Shown here: piece after piece, positions 42,147 through 51,070 of the stretch
Layout: every line of letters starts with the position of its first letter
Numbering within the stretch: position 1 is the stretch's first letter
DNA from: DASPOF01 sp035626155
GTDB lineage: Bacteria; Desulfobacterota; Binatia; Binatales; Binataceae
Length of the DNA stretch: 64,000 bases
Direction of reading: 5' to 3'
NCBI GenBank assembly: GCA_035626155.1
Contig: DASPOF010000070.1
Coordinates: forward strand, 35,071-99,070
Translations under genes and position numbers: made by a program
Notes under the pieces: generated by a model
Database searches by the model: none
What the model was told of the DNA's origin: nothing
What the model saw: only the letters and a program-made list of their open reading frames with translations

Positions 42147-43781
42147 TCAGGCGGGCTCGCGCTGCCGGCGCATCTGAGCGGAGAACTCGCCCAGTTCGCG
42201 CTCGATGCGAGCGCGATCCCACCCGAGTTCCTCTCCCATCAAGCGAGCGACCGCCCCGGCCGCCGCTTCGGCCTCGGGCGGGCATCGCCACACGAGTCCC
42301 GTGCGCCGCACGAGGAAGTCCGCGATCGAGGTCGCCATCTCGCTGCGGACCGCGTGAATCACCTCGGCGCCGATGACCGGGCATTGCGGCGCGAGCGGCT
42401 CGGCAAGCTCGCGCCGGTCCATCGCAATCGCGGCGGGAACGCCAGCGCGGCTCCCGTAGCGCCCCACCAGGATTTCCCGCGCGGCTGGCGGAAGCGCGTC
42501 GAGGGCCAGATCCGCGCCCTCGCGAGGGCCGCCCGTAAGCGATGGCCGCGCCCCGGGCAGCGGCTCCGCCAGGGTCGGGCACGGACCCGCGGGGCGACCC
42601 AGATCTTTCATCACGTGCGCGACAAGCTTGCCGGCGATCTCGCGATGCGTCGTCAGCTTGCCGCCTGCGACCGTGAGCAATCCGGATGGGCTCGCGATGA
42701 TCACCTCTTCGCGCGACACCGCCGAAGGCGCTTGCGAATCGCCGCCATCGCACACCAGCGCGCGAAGCCCGGCGAAGCTCGATGCGATATTGCGGTGGCT
42801 GAGCTTGATTCCCGGGAGGCTCGCCGCCAGCACAGAGAGCAGATACGCGACGTCAGCCGCATCCGCGCCGACCGCGCCAGGGTCGCCCGCATAATCGGTG
42901 TCGGTGGTCCCCACGAGCACGTATCGATCGTGAGGCATCACGAAGACGATCCGGCCGGCGCCGTCGGAGAGCACGATCGATTCGCGCACGGGAAGCGCCT
43001 TGAGCGGGATCACCAGGTGCGCTCCCTTCGTCAGCCGCACGCACGGTGTGGCCGTCCGATCGTCCAGGCGGCGGATGTCGTCCACCCACGGGCCCGTCGC
43101 ATTGACGAATACGCGCGCGCGAAGCTCGATGGCCGCGCCGCCGATTGAATCGCGCAGTGCGGCAGCGCGGATGCGCCCGTTGGATTTCGAAAATCCCTCG
43201 ACCGCAACGTAATTGGCGACCGCGCAGCCATGCAGCGCGGCGTCGAGCACATTTTCGAACGTGAGGCGCGCATCGTCGGCCCACGCGTCGAAATAAAGCG
43301 CGCCGCCGGTGAGTCCCTCGCGCGCAAGCGCCGGCTCGCGCTCGCAAACCTCGGCAGCGTTGAGGCTTCGATGCCATTCCGCGCGCGCCGTCCCGGCGAA
43401 GCGGTCGTAGAGCGTAAGCCCTATCGCCATCGCGAACCGCCCCACGCCGCGGCCGCGATAAACCGGGAACAGGAATCGAATCGGCGCAACCAGATGCGGC
43501 GCGGTGACGTAGCGAAGCCGCTCGCGCTCGCGCAGCGCCGAGTACACGAGCCGCAACTGCCCCTGCGGCAGGTAGCGAAATCCGCCGTGGATGAGCTTGG
43601 ATGAGCGCGATGAAGTCGCGCCGGCGAAATCGCCGCGCTCGACCAGCGCGACCCGAAGGCCCCGCATCGCGGCGTCGCGCGCGGCGGCGGCGCCGTTGAT
43701 TCCGCCGCCGATTATCGCGACGTCGAACACCTCGGCGCGCATCCGCGCTAGGCTCTCCTCGCGATCGAGCGGCGCTGTCAC
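42147..43781 (-). CDS. glpD: FAD-dependent glycerol-3-phosphate dehydrogenase
   Basis: 544 residues. It oxidises sn-glycerol-3-phosphate to DHAP and feeds electrons to quinone. The FAD motif VAIIGGGINGAAAARDAAMRG is near residues 21-41. SSRSSKLIHGGFRYLPQG, NATGPWVDDI, VGTTDTDYAGDP and LLTVAGGKLTTHR are typical. The GTG start at 43779-43781 overlaps the upstream stop as GTGA and gives the usual short LDREESLARMRAEVFDV lead; an ATG at 43740-43742 is the alternative. It is peripheral on the inner membrane. Confidence 0.93.
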   Translation of the reverse strand: MTAPLDREESLARMRAEVFDVAIIGGGINGAAAARDAAMRGLRVALVERGDFAGATSSRSSKLIHGGFRYLPQGQLRLVYSALRERERLRYVTAPHLVAPIRFLFPVYRGRGVGRFAMAIGLTLYDRFAGTARAEWHRSLNAAEVCEREPALAREGLTGGALYFDAWADDARLTFENVLDAALHGCAVANYVAVEGFSKSNGRIRAAALRDSIGGAAIELRARVFVNATGPWVDDIRRLDDRTATPCVRLTKGAHLVIPLKALPVRESIVLSDGAGRIVFVMPHDRYVLVGTTDTDYAGDPGAVGADAADVAYLLSVLAASLPGIKLSHRNIASSFAGLRALVCDGGDSQAPSAVSREEVIIASPSGLLTVAGGKLTTHREIAGKLVAHVMKDLGRPAGPCPTLAEPLPGARPSLTGGPREGADLALDALPPAAREILVGRYGSRAGVPAAIAMDRRELAEPLAPQCPVIGAEVIHAVRSEMATSIADFLVRRTGLVWRCPPEAEAAAGAVARLMGEELGWDRARIERELGEFSAQMRRQREPA

Positions 43782-44383
43782 TCGTCGGAATCTTCCTGGA
43801 ACGAGTAGCGCTCCTCGAGCCAGGGGTCGCCGTGATTGTGGTAGCCGCGCACTTCCCAGAAACCGCGGTGATCGATATCGGTGAACTCGAGCGCGCGCAC
43901 CCACTTGGCGCTCTTCCATCCGTAGAGTTTCGGCACGACCAGGCGCAGCGGAAAGCCGTGGTCCGCCGTCAGATCGCGGCCCTCGTGGCGATGCGCCAGC
44001 ATCACGTCGTCATCGAGGAACTCGCCCAGCGGGAGATTGGCCGAATATCCGCCATCGCAGTGGATGAATACGAAGCGGGCCTGCGGCTTGAGCTTCACGC
44101 GCTTCATCAACTCGCTGACCTTTACGCCTTCCCACGTATTGTCCAGGCGCGACCAAGCTGTGACGCAGTGAAAGTCGGAGACCTGCCGGCTCTGCGGCAG
44201 CGCGCGGAACTCCTCGTAGGTCATGCGCAACGGCTCTTCGACGAGCCCGATCACGCGGAAATCCCAGGTCTTGGGGTTGAACCGCGGGGCGGGACCGTAG
44301 GACAGGACCGGGAACTTATCGGTCAGGGTTTGGCCGGGAGGAAGCCGCCGCTGCAATTGCTCCGCGATCGGTGGCTTCTTCAT
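43778..44383 (-). CDS. Sulfite-oxidase-like molybdopterin oxidoreductase, no signal peptide
   Basis: 201 residues of an oxidoreductase molybdopterin-binding domain. C73 in DFHCVTAWSRLDN is the expected molybdenum ligand. GLVEEPLRMTYEEFRALP, GGYSANLPLGEFLD, HGFPLRLVVPKLYGWKSAKWV and GFWEVRGYHNHGDPW complete the pattern. Its relative MsrP/YedY is exported by Tat and repairs methionine sulfoxide; here no Tat signal is present, so the protein is probably cytoplasmic and its substrate is unknown. It is coupled to glpD by a GTGA overlap. Confidence 0.88.
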   Translation of the reverse strand: MKKPPIAEQLQRRLPPGQTLTDKFPVLSYGPAPRFNPKTWDFRVIGLVEEPLRMTYEEFRALPQSRQVSDFHCVTAWSRLDNTWEGVKVSELMKRVKLKPQARFVFIHCDGGYSANLPLGEFLDDDVMLAHRHEGRDLTADHGFPLRLVVPKLYGWKSAKWVRALEFTDIDHRGFWEVRGYHNHGDPWLEERYSFQEDSDE

Positions 44384-44437
44384 ACCGACTCTTAATAGCG
44401 GAGCGGGAAATGCCGCGAAAGGGGCGATCGTCGAAGA

Positions 44438-45769
44438 TCAGAAATTCGCAAGCGCGACGAACAGATCGGCTACGTTCGTGCCGGTCGGGCCGGTCACAAA
44501 CAATCCACCGGCCGCTTCGAAAAACCCGTAAGCATCGTTGCGGGCAAGCGATGTCTCCGCGCTCGCTCCGGCCGCCGCACCTCGCGCGACCGTGTCGGGA
44601 AATGCGAATGCGCCCGCCGAATCAGTGGGGCCGTCGATTCCATCGGTCCCGGCCACGAGCGCGGCGATGTTGCGCTGCTGCGCCGAGCGCGCCAGTTCGA
44701 TCGCGAGCGCGAGCGCGCATTGCTGCGCGCGGCCGCCCCGTCCGCCGCCACGCACCGTAACGACCAGTTCGCCGCCCGCGATCGCACACACTCGCTCGCC
44801 GGCAGTCGCGCACAGACGCTGAGCGAGCGCGCGTCCGGCATCATCGGCCTCGCCCGCCAGATCGGGCCATCGTTCAACCAGGTAGCCGGCGCGCGATGCC
44901 GCGAGCGCCGCGCCGTCCGCCGCGGTGCGGTTGTCGCCGATTATGAAGTTAGTCACCAGCTTAACCGCCGGGTCGGCACTTTTCAGAGTATCGCGCGCTT
45001 CTCCCGCGTTGCCGCGCTCGAGATAATCGCGCACGGGTTCAGGCGCGCGGCCCCAGATGGCGTGCCGCTTCAGTACGCCGATCGCGTCGGCAAAAGTCGC
45101 CGGATCGGGCGCCGTAAGCCCGGATGCGATCGTCGCGAGATCGTTTCCGGGCACGTCGGAAAGCACCAGGCCAAGGACGCGCGCGCCACAGGCCGCCTGT
45201 ACGAGCCGACCGCCTTTGACGCGAGAGAGATGCTTGCGCACGATGTTGATCTCGCGAATCGTGGCGGCGCTGCGCAGGAGCGCCGTGGTGACGGCTATCT
45301 TGTCGGCGAGCGTGATGCCCTCGGCCGGTGCCGCGAACATCGCGGAGGCGCCGCCCGATAGCGCCGCGATCACGAGGTCGTCCGAGGAGAGATGCGCCAG
45401 CATGGCGAGCGCCCTGGATGCGGCCGCCTCGGAGTTCGCGTCGGGAAGCGGATGACCGCCCGCAACGATCTCACATCTTGAGAGCGCGCGACTCGCTCTG
45501 TTCGCCTCAGGGGCGACTACCAACCCGGCGGTGAGTTTTGCGCCAAGGCGACGCTCGATTTCCGCGGCCATCGCCAGCGACGCCTTCCCGATCGCGAGCA
45601 GAAAGACGCGCCGCGCCGCGCCGACGATGGAAGGAATCGCTTCCGCGCCGTCGAGAGCGCCATCGAGCGCGCGGCCGACCAGTCTCGCGGGGTCCGCCGC
45701 ATCAATCGCGGCGCGATAGATTCGCGTCAATTCGGCGCGGATGGTCTCATTCGAGGCTGCCGGTTCCAT
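44438..45769 (-). CDS. Glycerate kinase (DUF4147/MOFRL type)
   Basis: 443 residues: an N-terminal DUF4147 domain (IGKASLAMAAEIERRLGAKL, AGGHPLPDANSEAASRAL with VIAALSGGASAMF) and a C-terminal MOFRL domain (VCAIAGGELVVTVRGGGRGG, VAGTDGIDGPTDSAGAF). It phosphorylates D-glycerate to 2-phosphoglycerate, as in the serine cycle, sugar-acid breakdown and glyoxylate salvage. It follows rpiA by 51 bases. Confidence 0.92.
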   Translation of the reverse strand: MEPAASNETIRAELTRIYRAAIDAADPARLVGRALDGALDGAEAIPSIVGAARRVFLLAIGKASLAMAAEIERRLGAKLTAGLVVAPEANRASRALSRCEIVAGGHPLPDANSEAAASRALAMLAHLSSDDLVIAALSGGASAMFAAPAEGITLADKIAVTTALLRSAATIREINIVRKHLSRVKGGRLVQAACGARVLGLVLSDVPGNDLATIASGLTAPDPATFADAIGVLKRHAIWGRAPEPVRDYLERGNAGEARDTLKSADPAVKLVTNFIIGDNRTAADGAALAASRAGYLVERWPDLAGEADDAGRALAQRLCATAGERVCAIAGGELVVTVRGGGRGGRAQQCALALAIELARSAQQRNIAALVAGTDGIDGPTDSAGAFAFPDTVARGAAAGASAETSLARNDAYGFFEAAGGLFVTGPTGTNVADLFVALANF

Positions 45770-45820
45770 CGGATGCGCGCCGGGCCATTCGACTCGCGGA
45801 GCGATTGCGCTAGCGCGATC

Positions 45821-46501
45821 TCAGCGGGGGCGGATCACCCGCACGGGACCCTTCGGATCGGCGACCAGCACCATATCCGCCATCCCGACGAACAGACCCG
45901 TTCCGACGACGCCCGGAATCGCGAGCAGCTCTCGGTCGAGCCTCGCCGGATTGCGGATTTCCTTGACGCCGCAGTCGAGGATCAGATTGCCGTTGTCGGT
46001 CACGAAGTCCGCGCCATTGGTGCGGCGGACTTTGGGCCGAAGGCCCATCTTTGCGATGAGGCGAATCGCGAGCGGCGCGGCAAAGGGCACGATCTCCACC
46101 GGCAGGCTCCCGCGATGGCCGAGCGTGCGCACGAGCTTCTCCGCGCCGACCAGCACGATGAAGCGGCGCGAGGACGCCGCGACAACTTTCTCGCGCACCA
46201 GCGCGCCGCCGTATCCCTTGATCAGGTTGAGGCGCGGGTCCACCTCGTCGGCGCCGTCGAAGTCGGATGCGATCGTGCCCGCATCCGCAAGGTCGACGAG
46301 TTCAATTCCGAGCGATCGGCCTAGCGCCTCGCTCGCCTTAGAGGTCGGCACGCCGCGCACGCGCAATGCGCTGCGGCCGAGCGCCTGAATGAATGCGGCC
46401 GCGGCGCGGCCGGTGCCAAGCCCGACCGTCTGGCCTGGTTTTACGTAACGGACCGCGTACGCGCCGAGCGTTTCCAGATAGTCGGGACTTGGGGACTCCA
46501 T
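45821..46501 (-). CDS. rpiA: Ribose-5-phosphate isomerase A
   Basis: 226 residues. It interconverts ribose-5-phosphate and ribulose-5-phosphate. VGLGTGRAAAAFIQALG is the phosphate loop near residues 26-42, DGADEVDPRLNLIKGYGGALVREKVVA carries the catalytic acid and lysine, and NGADFVTDNGNLILDC is the C-terminal motif. Note that the usual GTGSTA is GTGRAA. Confidence 0.94.
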   Translation of the reverse strand: MESPSPDYLETLGAYAVRYVKPGQTVGLGTGRAAAAFIQALGRSALRVRGVPTSKASEALGRSLGIELVDLADAGTIASDFDGADEVDPRLNLIKGYGGALVREKVVAASSRRFIVLVGAEKLVRTLGHRGSLPVEIVPFAAPLAIRLIAKMGLRPKVRRTNGADFVTDNGNLILDCGVKEIRNPARLDRELLAIPGVVGTGLFVGMADMVLVADPKGPVRVIRPR

Positions 46502-46535
46502 CGTAGTACCGGCAGACTTTCCTGTTCGCGCGAGC

Positions 46536-47165
46536 TTACTTCTGCTTGCGGAGCAGATTCATGAATTCCTGGCGGGTTTCAACATTGGCGCGAAACGAGC
46601 CGAGCATCGCCGAGGTCGTCACGCGCGAATTCTGCTTTTCCACCCCGCGCATGCGCATGCACATGTGCTCGGCCTCGAGCACGACGGCGACGCCGTGCGG
46701 ATCGATCTCGCTCATGAGCGTTCGCGCGATCTGGGTGGTCAGGCGCTCCTGCACCTGCAGGCGGCGGCTATAGACCTCAACCAGGCGTGCAATTTTCGAC
46801 AGCCCGACGATCCGCTTGTTCGGCACGTATGCCACGTGCGCCTGGCCGAAGAACGGCAGGAGGTGATGCTCGCAGAGCGAGTAGAAGTCGAGGTCCTTGC
46901 AGAGGATCATCTCCTGGTAATCCTCTTCGACGAACAAGGCCCCATTGATCGCGTCCTTGGGATCGAGCTTGTAACCGCTGGTGAGAAATTCGAAAGATTT
47001 CGCGACGCGAAGCGGCGTGCCGCGCAAGCCGTCGCGGTCGGGGTCTTCGCCGACATGATGCAGGATCGCGCGCACGGCCTCCTCGACCTTCGCGCGGCCT
47101 CGGTCGTCCACAGATGTCACCGGTTGGGGGAACTCTCGAACTACTGGTTTGCGTGTTTGCGCCAT
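46536..47165 (-). CDS. folE: GTP cyclohydrolase I
   Basis: 209 residues. It makes 7,8-dihydroneopterin triphosphate, the first step to folate. The zinc ligands C98 and H101 lie in LCEHHLLPFFGQAHVAYVP, the third near EAEHMCMRMRGV. KIVGLSKIARLVEVYSRRLQVQERLT and DPDRDGLRGTPLRVAKSF match the family. The start (47163-47165) overlaps the end of the MTHFR-like gene by 25 bases, so folate synthesis and one-carbon use appear coupled. Confidence 0.96.
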   Translation of the reverse strand: MAQTRKPVVREFPQPVTSVDDRGRAKVEEAVRAILHHVGEDPDRDGLRGTPLRVAKSFEFLTSGYKLDPKDAINGALFVEEDYQEMILCKDLDFYSLCEHHLLPFFGQAHVAYVPNKRIVGLSKIARLVEVYSRRLQVQERLTTQIARTLMSEIDPHGVAVVLEAEHMCMRMRGVEKQNSRVTTSAMLGSFRANVETRQEFMNLLRKQK

Positions 47166-48040
47166 GCAGAGAACTCCCGGGCAAGTTGGATCGCGAGTGA
47201 AGGACCGCCGCCGCTCATGATGTTAAACCCGGCGACTTCGGGTGCCAACGACTTCATTAATTCGAGATTTTCGCGAATCGAAAACGCGCGGACTTCGCTT
47301 TCGCTCCTTCCGGCGTAGCGCTCCAGGTGGGGCAGCGCGCCGCTTAAGTCGCTCACTTTTTCGCTGATATAGGCCGCCATCGCCGCGCGCTTGATCGGCA
47401 GGATGCCGAGCACGGCGGCAAGTCCAAGGCGGCGCGAATGCTCGATGAAGCGGCGGGCCGGCTCGGGATCGAACACCGGCTGGGTTATCACGAAGCGCGC
47501 GCCCGCCTCTGCCTTGCGCTCCAGGAGCTCGATCTCGCGCGCGAAGTTCTTGCGGTTGGGGTTCGCGACGGTGCCGGCGAAAATCGATGGCGGCGTCCTG
47601 ACCGGCGGACGTCCGTCGCCCGCATCGCCGCGATTGAGGGCGCCGATCATCTTGAGCAGGCCGATCCCGTCAAGATCGAACACCGCGGTCGCGCCGGGAG
47701 AAATCCCCGGCGGAACGGGGTCGCCTCTCATCGCGACGACAGCATCGATCTTGAGCGCGGCCGCGCCAATCAACTCCGATTGCAGCGCGAAGCGGTTGCG
47801 GTCGCGGCACGACAGGTTGAGCACGACCGCGATACCGAGGCGCGACTTGAGAATCGATGCGAATGCGAGGCCCGACATTTTGACCCGCCCGAGCGCGTTG
47901 TCGGTGAGATTGATCGCATCGGCGTGGCCTACCAGCTCACCCAGGCGCCTGATCAGAGGCTCCGGATTCATGCGCGGCGGAGGAACCTCGACCCACAGCG
48001 CGGGCCTGGCGGCTTGCAGAATTTCAGGAAGCGTCGGCAA
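47141..48040 (-). CDS. Methylenetetrahydrofolate reductase-like protein
   Basis: 299 residues of the MTHFR TIM-barrel family, apparently starting at TTG (48038-48040) since no ATG lies upstream of the conserved ALWVEVPPPRM. DAINLTDNALGRVKMS, VLNLSCRDRNRFALQSELIGAAA (with the Arg-Asp-Arg-Asn contact), AGARFVITQPVFDPE and LGILPIKRAAMAAYI are typical. It should reduce 5,10-methylene-THF with FAD; close relatives in acetogen-like operons also use partner subunits. It overlaps folE at its end. Confidence 0.85.
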   Translation of the reverse strand: MPTLPEILQAARPALWVEVPPPRMNPEPLIRRLGELVGHADAINLTDNALGRVKMSGLAFASILKSRLGIAVVLNLSCRDRNRFALQSELIGAAALKIDAVVAMRGDPVPPGISPGATAVFDLDGIGLLKMIGALNRGDAGDGRPPVRTPPSIFAGTVANPNRKNFAREIELLERKAEAGARFVITQPVFDPEPARRFIEHSRRLGLAAVLGILPIKRAAMAAYISEKVSDLSGALPHLERYAGRSESEVRAFSIRENLELMKSLAPEVAGFNIMSGGGPSLAIQLAREFSAWRKHANQ

Positions 48041-48140
48041 TCGATTATTCCGCCTGCGCGCCGGTGCGCTTGGGCCGTGCGATTCGCGCTGGCGCTCGGC
48101 AGATCATCTTAGCTGGCCGGAATTCGGGCGCGGCGCAACA

Positions 48141-49175
48141 TCAGGCCTGGCGCCGCTCGGTCGCCTTGACCTTCTGGTATTTGCGGTAGTCGTACCCGGT
48201 CGCCATCGCCATCAGGAGCGGCTCCATCCCGCCCTCCCTTTCGCGCCGGAGCACGCACAGGCGGTCGAAGAACTCCCGGAAATCCTTCTGAATCCTTTTG
48301 CGCCCGTCCATCGGCTGGAGGAAGAAATCATGCAGGCGCGTGATCGTGAAGCGCAGCGATGAGAACCGCAGTTCGTTGGGAAACGCGTCCCACTCCGCCA
48401 GCGACAGCGTGCGCACCGATTCGTAGCCGGAGAGCAGAGCGCGGAAACGGTCGAGCGAATACGAGCCGGCGACGAAGCACATCGCATTGACCGCGGTCGC
48501 GATGTCGAAAATGAACTTGCCGCGGCAGGCCGCCTCGAAATCGAGCACCGCGGTGAGCCGCTCGCCCCTGAAAAGCAGATTGTCGGAAAACAGATCGCCG
48601 TGGATGACGCCCTTGGGCAGCTTGCCCTCGAGATACCGGGCCAGGTACTCGATCTCGTCGTCGAGCGTGCGGCAGATCTTGCGGAAATAATTCGGCAAGC
48701 GGCTGCGAACGCTCAGATAGAGATCGGCGACCCGCTCGAAGCTGAACCGGTTGTCGATTCCCTTCTTGTACGCCTTGCCGATCACATGCAGATCGCCTAG
48801 CGAGTGCCCGATGGTTTCGAGCTGCGAATCCTTGAGCCTCACGAGCGCCGGGACCTTGCCCTCCTGGTACTTGAAGAGCGAGACGCACTTGTTGTTGTAG
48901 CTGCGGTAGAAGCGGCCCATCCGATCCTGCATCGGATGCGGGCAGGGAAACCCATGCTTGCGCAGGAACGAGAGCAGATCGATCTCGCGTCTCAGCTCGC
49001 TCTCGCCCTTGACCTCGTCGATTCGGAGCAGGAACTTCCCTTTCGCCGCCTCCACTATGTAATTCGTGTTGACCGAACCCTCGGGCATGCCGGCGACGCC
49101 GCCGATTCGCCCGAGCGAATAGTCGTCAGAAAGCTCTTTGAGGAGCGGTTTGCTAAGCTCGGTGTATACCGCCAT
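48141..49175 (-). CDS. thrB: Homoserine kinase type II-like phosphotransferase (APH fold)
   Basis: 344 residues from the ATG at 49173-49175. MAVYTELSKPLLKELSDDYSLG, followed by EGSVNTNYIVEAAKGKFLLRIDE, is the ThrB-II opening. The kinase motif HGDLFSDN is at 192-199 and LDFEAACRG holds the metal-binding aspartate. It would phosphorylate homoserine in threonine synthesis. No other threonine gene is near, so a different small alcohol or aminoglycoside-like acceptor cannot be excluded. Confidence 0.78.
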   Translation of the reverse strand: MAVYTELSKPLLKELSDDYSLGRIGGVAGMPEGSVNTNYIVEAAKGKFLLRIDEVKGESELRREIDLLSFLRKHGFPCPHPMQDRMGRFYRSYNNKCVSLFKYQEGKVPALVRLKDSQLETIGHSLGDLHVIGKAYKKGIDNRFSFERVADLYLSVRSRLPNYFRKICRTLDDEIEYLARYLEGKLPKGVIHGDLFSDNLLFRGERLTAVLDFEAACRGKFIFDIATAVNAMCFVAGSYSLDRFRALLSGYESVRTLSLAEWDAFPNELRFSSLRFTITRLHDFFLQPMDGRKRIQKDFREFFDRLCVLRREREGGMEPLLMAMATGYDYRKYQKVKATERRQA

Positions 49176-49209
49176 CGGGAGAGAACACGGCTGGAGACTG
49201 TCCGCCGCA

Positions 49210-49238
49210 AGTCTAAAGCGTGATGGGCAACACGTCAA
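49210..49238 (-). promoter_or_regulatory. Candidate promoter for the thrB-like gene
   Basis: On the minus strand TTGACG (49233-49238) and TAGACT (49210-49215) are 17 bases apart, about 35 bases before the start codon, in the 152-base divergent gap shared with the peroxiredoxin gene. I see no equally good promoter facing the peroxiredoxin. Confidence 0.4.
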
Positions 49239-49327
49239 CTACGTAGTCGGCAAACGGCGCAAGTCCGATTGTGCGGGATGAAGACCCCGATTGCCTTAGC
49301 GCGCCGCCGCGTCTTAGATGATTGGGC

Positions 49328-49909
49328 ATGCCCACCAGAAAGAAATCACCCGCGAAGAAACCATCCGCTCCCAAAAAGTCCGCATCGCGCAAAACGCCCG
49401 CCAAGGCGCCCGCGCCGACTCGCGCCGCACCGGCGGGAGCATCGGCGCTGGAGGGCAAGAAGGCGCCCGATTTCGAGCTGCCGGCGGCCGGCGGCGAGCG
49501 CGTCGCGCTGCACGACCTGATTGGCGCGCACAACCTCGTGCTCTACTTCTACCCGAGGGACATGACGCCGGGATGCACCACCGAGGCGTGCAGCTTCCGC
49601 GACAACCTCGCCGACGTGCGCGGACTCGGAGCGGAGGTGGCCGGCGTGAGCGCGGACTCGGCCGCATCGCACGCGAAGTTCCGCGACAAGTACGCCCTCA
49701 ACTTCCCGCTGCTGAGCGACGAGGGCAACAAGGTCGGACGGCTGTACGGCGTCTACAAGATGAAATCGCAATACGGCCGCCAGTTCATGGGAATCGAGCG
49801 GACGACGTTCGTGATCGACCGCGCGGGCGTGATTCGAAAAGTATTTCCCAAGGTCAAGGTCGCCGGGCACACCGCTCAGGTGATCGACGCGCTGCGGCAG
49901 CTCGCTTAG
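49328..49909 (+). CDS. bcp: Thioredoxin-dependent peroxiredoxin (Bcp/PrxQ) with basic N-terminal extension
   Basis: 193 residues. The peroxiredoxin domain starts about residue 42 (GKKAPDFELPAAGGE); peroxidatic C83 and resolving C88 lie in PRDMTPGCTTEACSFRD, the PrxQ pattern. The ending VKVAGHTAQVIDALRQL is typical. Residues 1-41 are almost only K, A, P, S, R and T, similar to histone-H1-like tails, and are not part of the usual fold. The ATG at 49328 is preferred to a TTG two codons earlier. Confidence 0.93.
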   Translation: MPTRKKSPAKKPSAPKKSASRKTPAKAPAPTRAAPAGASALEGKKAPDFELPAAGGERVALHDLIGAHNLVLYFYPRDMTPGCTTEACSFRDNLADVRGLGAEVAGVSADSAASHAKFRDKYALNFPLLSDEGNKVGRLYGVYKMKSQYGRQFMGIERTTFVIDRAGVIRKVFPKVKVAGHTAQVIDALRQLA

Positions 49910-49974
49910 AAGGACGCTCACGAGCGAGGCGAGAGGGAACCCGGCGCGCGATCGCGCCGTCGCCGCGCCATCGC

Positions 49975-50835
49975 TCAGGAAGCCGTCGCGCGGCCCATAC
50001 TCGCGAGAAGATTCTGGCGCAGGAAGGCGCGAAGCTCCGGCTCGACGCGCCGTCCAAGATCGTGCGGAGCCTGCGGGAAGTAGAACGCCTCGACCCGCGC
50101 GCCCCGCTTGCGCAGCGCACTGGCCAGACGCACCGCCTGGCTGACCGGCATGCTCCGGTCGCGCTCGCCGTGCAGGATGAGAACGCTGCAATCGATTCGC
50201 GCCGGCAGATGGCGGATTACGCTGCGCTCGGAGAGCACGCGCTTGCTCGGCCATACCTGGCGGAGAATCGCGAGCTTGGTCCCAAGCGGAGCCTGGGGCC
50301 ACAGGCTCAGCGTGTCGTACGCGCCCGACTGGAGGATCAATGCGCGCGGGCGCGCGTCATAGTCCATCAGCAGCCCCGCCGCCATCGCGCCATCGCCCAG
50401 ACCCCAGACCGCGATTCGCGACGGGTCCACATCGGGACGCGCCGCAAGCAAATCGAGCGCTCGCCGCGCCGTGGCCACCGCCTGCGGCCCGACGAAGCGG
50501 CTCGGACCCGAGGATCGCCCATAGCCGGGGATGCTGACGCAGGCGACGTGGATTCCCATCGCGACCAGTCCCTGGCTCGTCTCGATGCACCTCTGCGCAT
50601 CGGTCTGGCCGCCGTTGAGCACCAGCATCCCCGGCAATCGCCCCGGTTCGGCGCTTCGCGCCAGGTAGCCCTCGATTTGAAACTGCTGGGGACCCAGCGC
50701 GACCTGGAAGCTGAACGCCTCTATGTTGCGCTGCGGCGAAACGATGGATGGGCCGCCCAGATGGCAAGCGGCCAGCGTCAGCGCGAGCACGGCCGGAATC
50801 GCGACCCGGCCCCAAACGCGAGACGTGAGCCGCAT
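49975..50835 (-). CDS. Lipoprotein alpha/beta hydrolase-like protein lacking the nucleophile serine
   Basis: 286 residues from the ATG at 50833-50835, chosen because it gives a lipoprotein signal ending LTLAAC (C24); upstream ATGs would bury it. The fold elements LPGMLVLNGG, VSIPGYGRSSGPSR, a nucleophile elbow and LILHGERDRSMPVSQA (D226) are present. H258 in FPQAPHDLG follows. In the elbow GxSxG reads G145-L-G147-D-G149, so glycine stands where the serine should be. It may be a non-catalytic binding protein or use another residue. It is convergent with bcp. Confidence 0.82.
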   Translation of the reverse strand: MRLTSRVWGRVAIPAVLALTLAACHLGGPSIVSPQRNIEAFSFQVALGPQQFQIEGYLARSAEPGRLPGMLVLNGGQTDAQRCIETSQGLVAMGIHVACVSIPGYGRSSGPSRFVGPQAVATARRALDLLAARPDVDPSRIAVWGLGDGAMAAGLLMDYDARPRALILQSGAYDTLSLWPQAPLGTKLAILRQVWPSKRVLSERSVIRHLPARIDCSVLILHGERDRSMPVSQAVRLASALRKRGARVEAFYFPQAPHDLGRRVEPELRAFLRQNLLASMGRATAS

Positions 50836-50989
50836 GGACGCCACGCGCGGCGGCGCACAGACGGAATCCTCGTCCTGCGGGCGGCTGGATAACATACGCG
50901 AGCCTAATTTATCGCGATTCGAATCAAATGGAAATCTTATTGACCCCAAGAGTTCATACATCAATGACCGGGTCCTGGCGAGAGCGGCA

Positions 50990-51018
50990 TTGAATCAGGC
51001 CGGAAATTCGCTGATACT
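50990..51018 (+). promoter_or_regulatory. Candidate promoter for hisI-hisG
   Basis: TTGAAT (50990-50995) and GATACT (51013-51018) are 17 bases apart and end about 52 bases before the hisI ATG. The 235-base gap between the divergent hydrolase and hisI is AT-richer than average, and nothing else is seen in it. Confidence 0.38.
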
Positions 51019-51070
51019 TTGGGATTCACGCGGCGCGATATTTCCCGGCAGGTGCGGCGCGAGACAGGTC

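Noticed and set aside
41422..42753. A 443-residue extended nth frame
   Set aside because: The upstream 200 residues overlap glpD in another frame; Nth begins at the ATG at 42141 just after the glpD stop.
49943..49958. GGCGCG-CGAT-CGCGCC hairpin between bcp and the lipoprotein hydrolase
   Set aside because: A 6-bp stem without a T-run is expected by chance in such GC-rich sequence; not convincing as a terminator.
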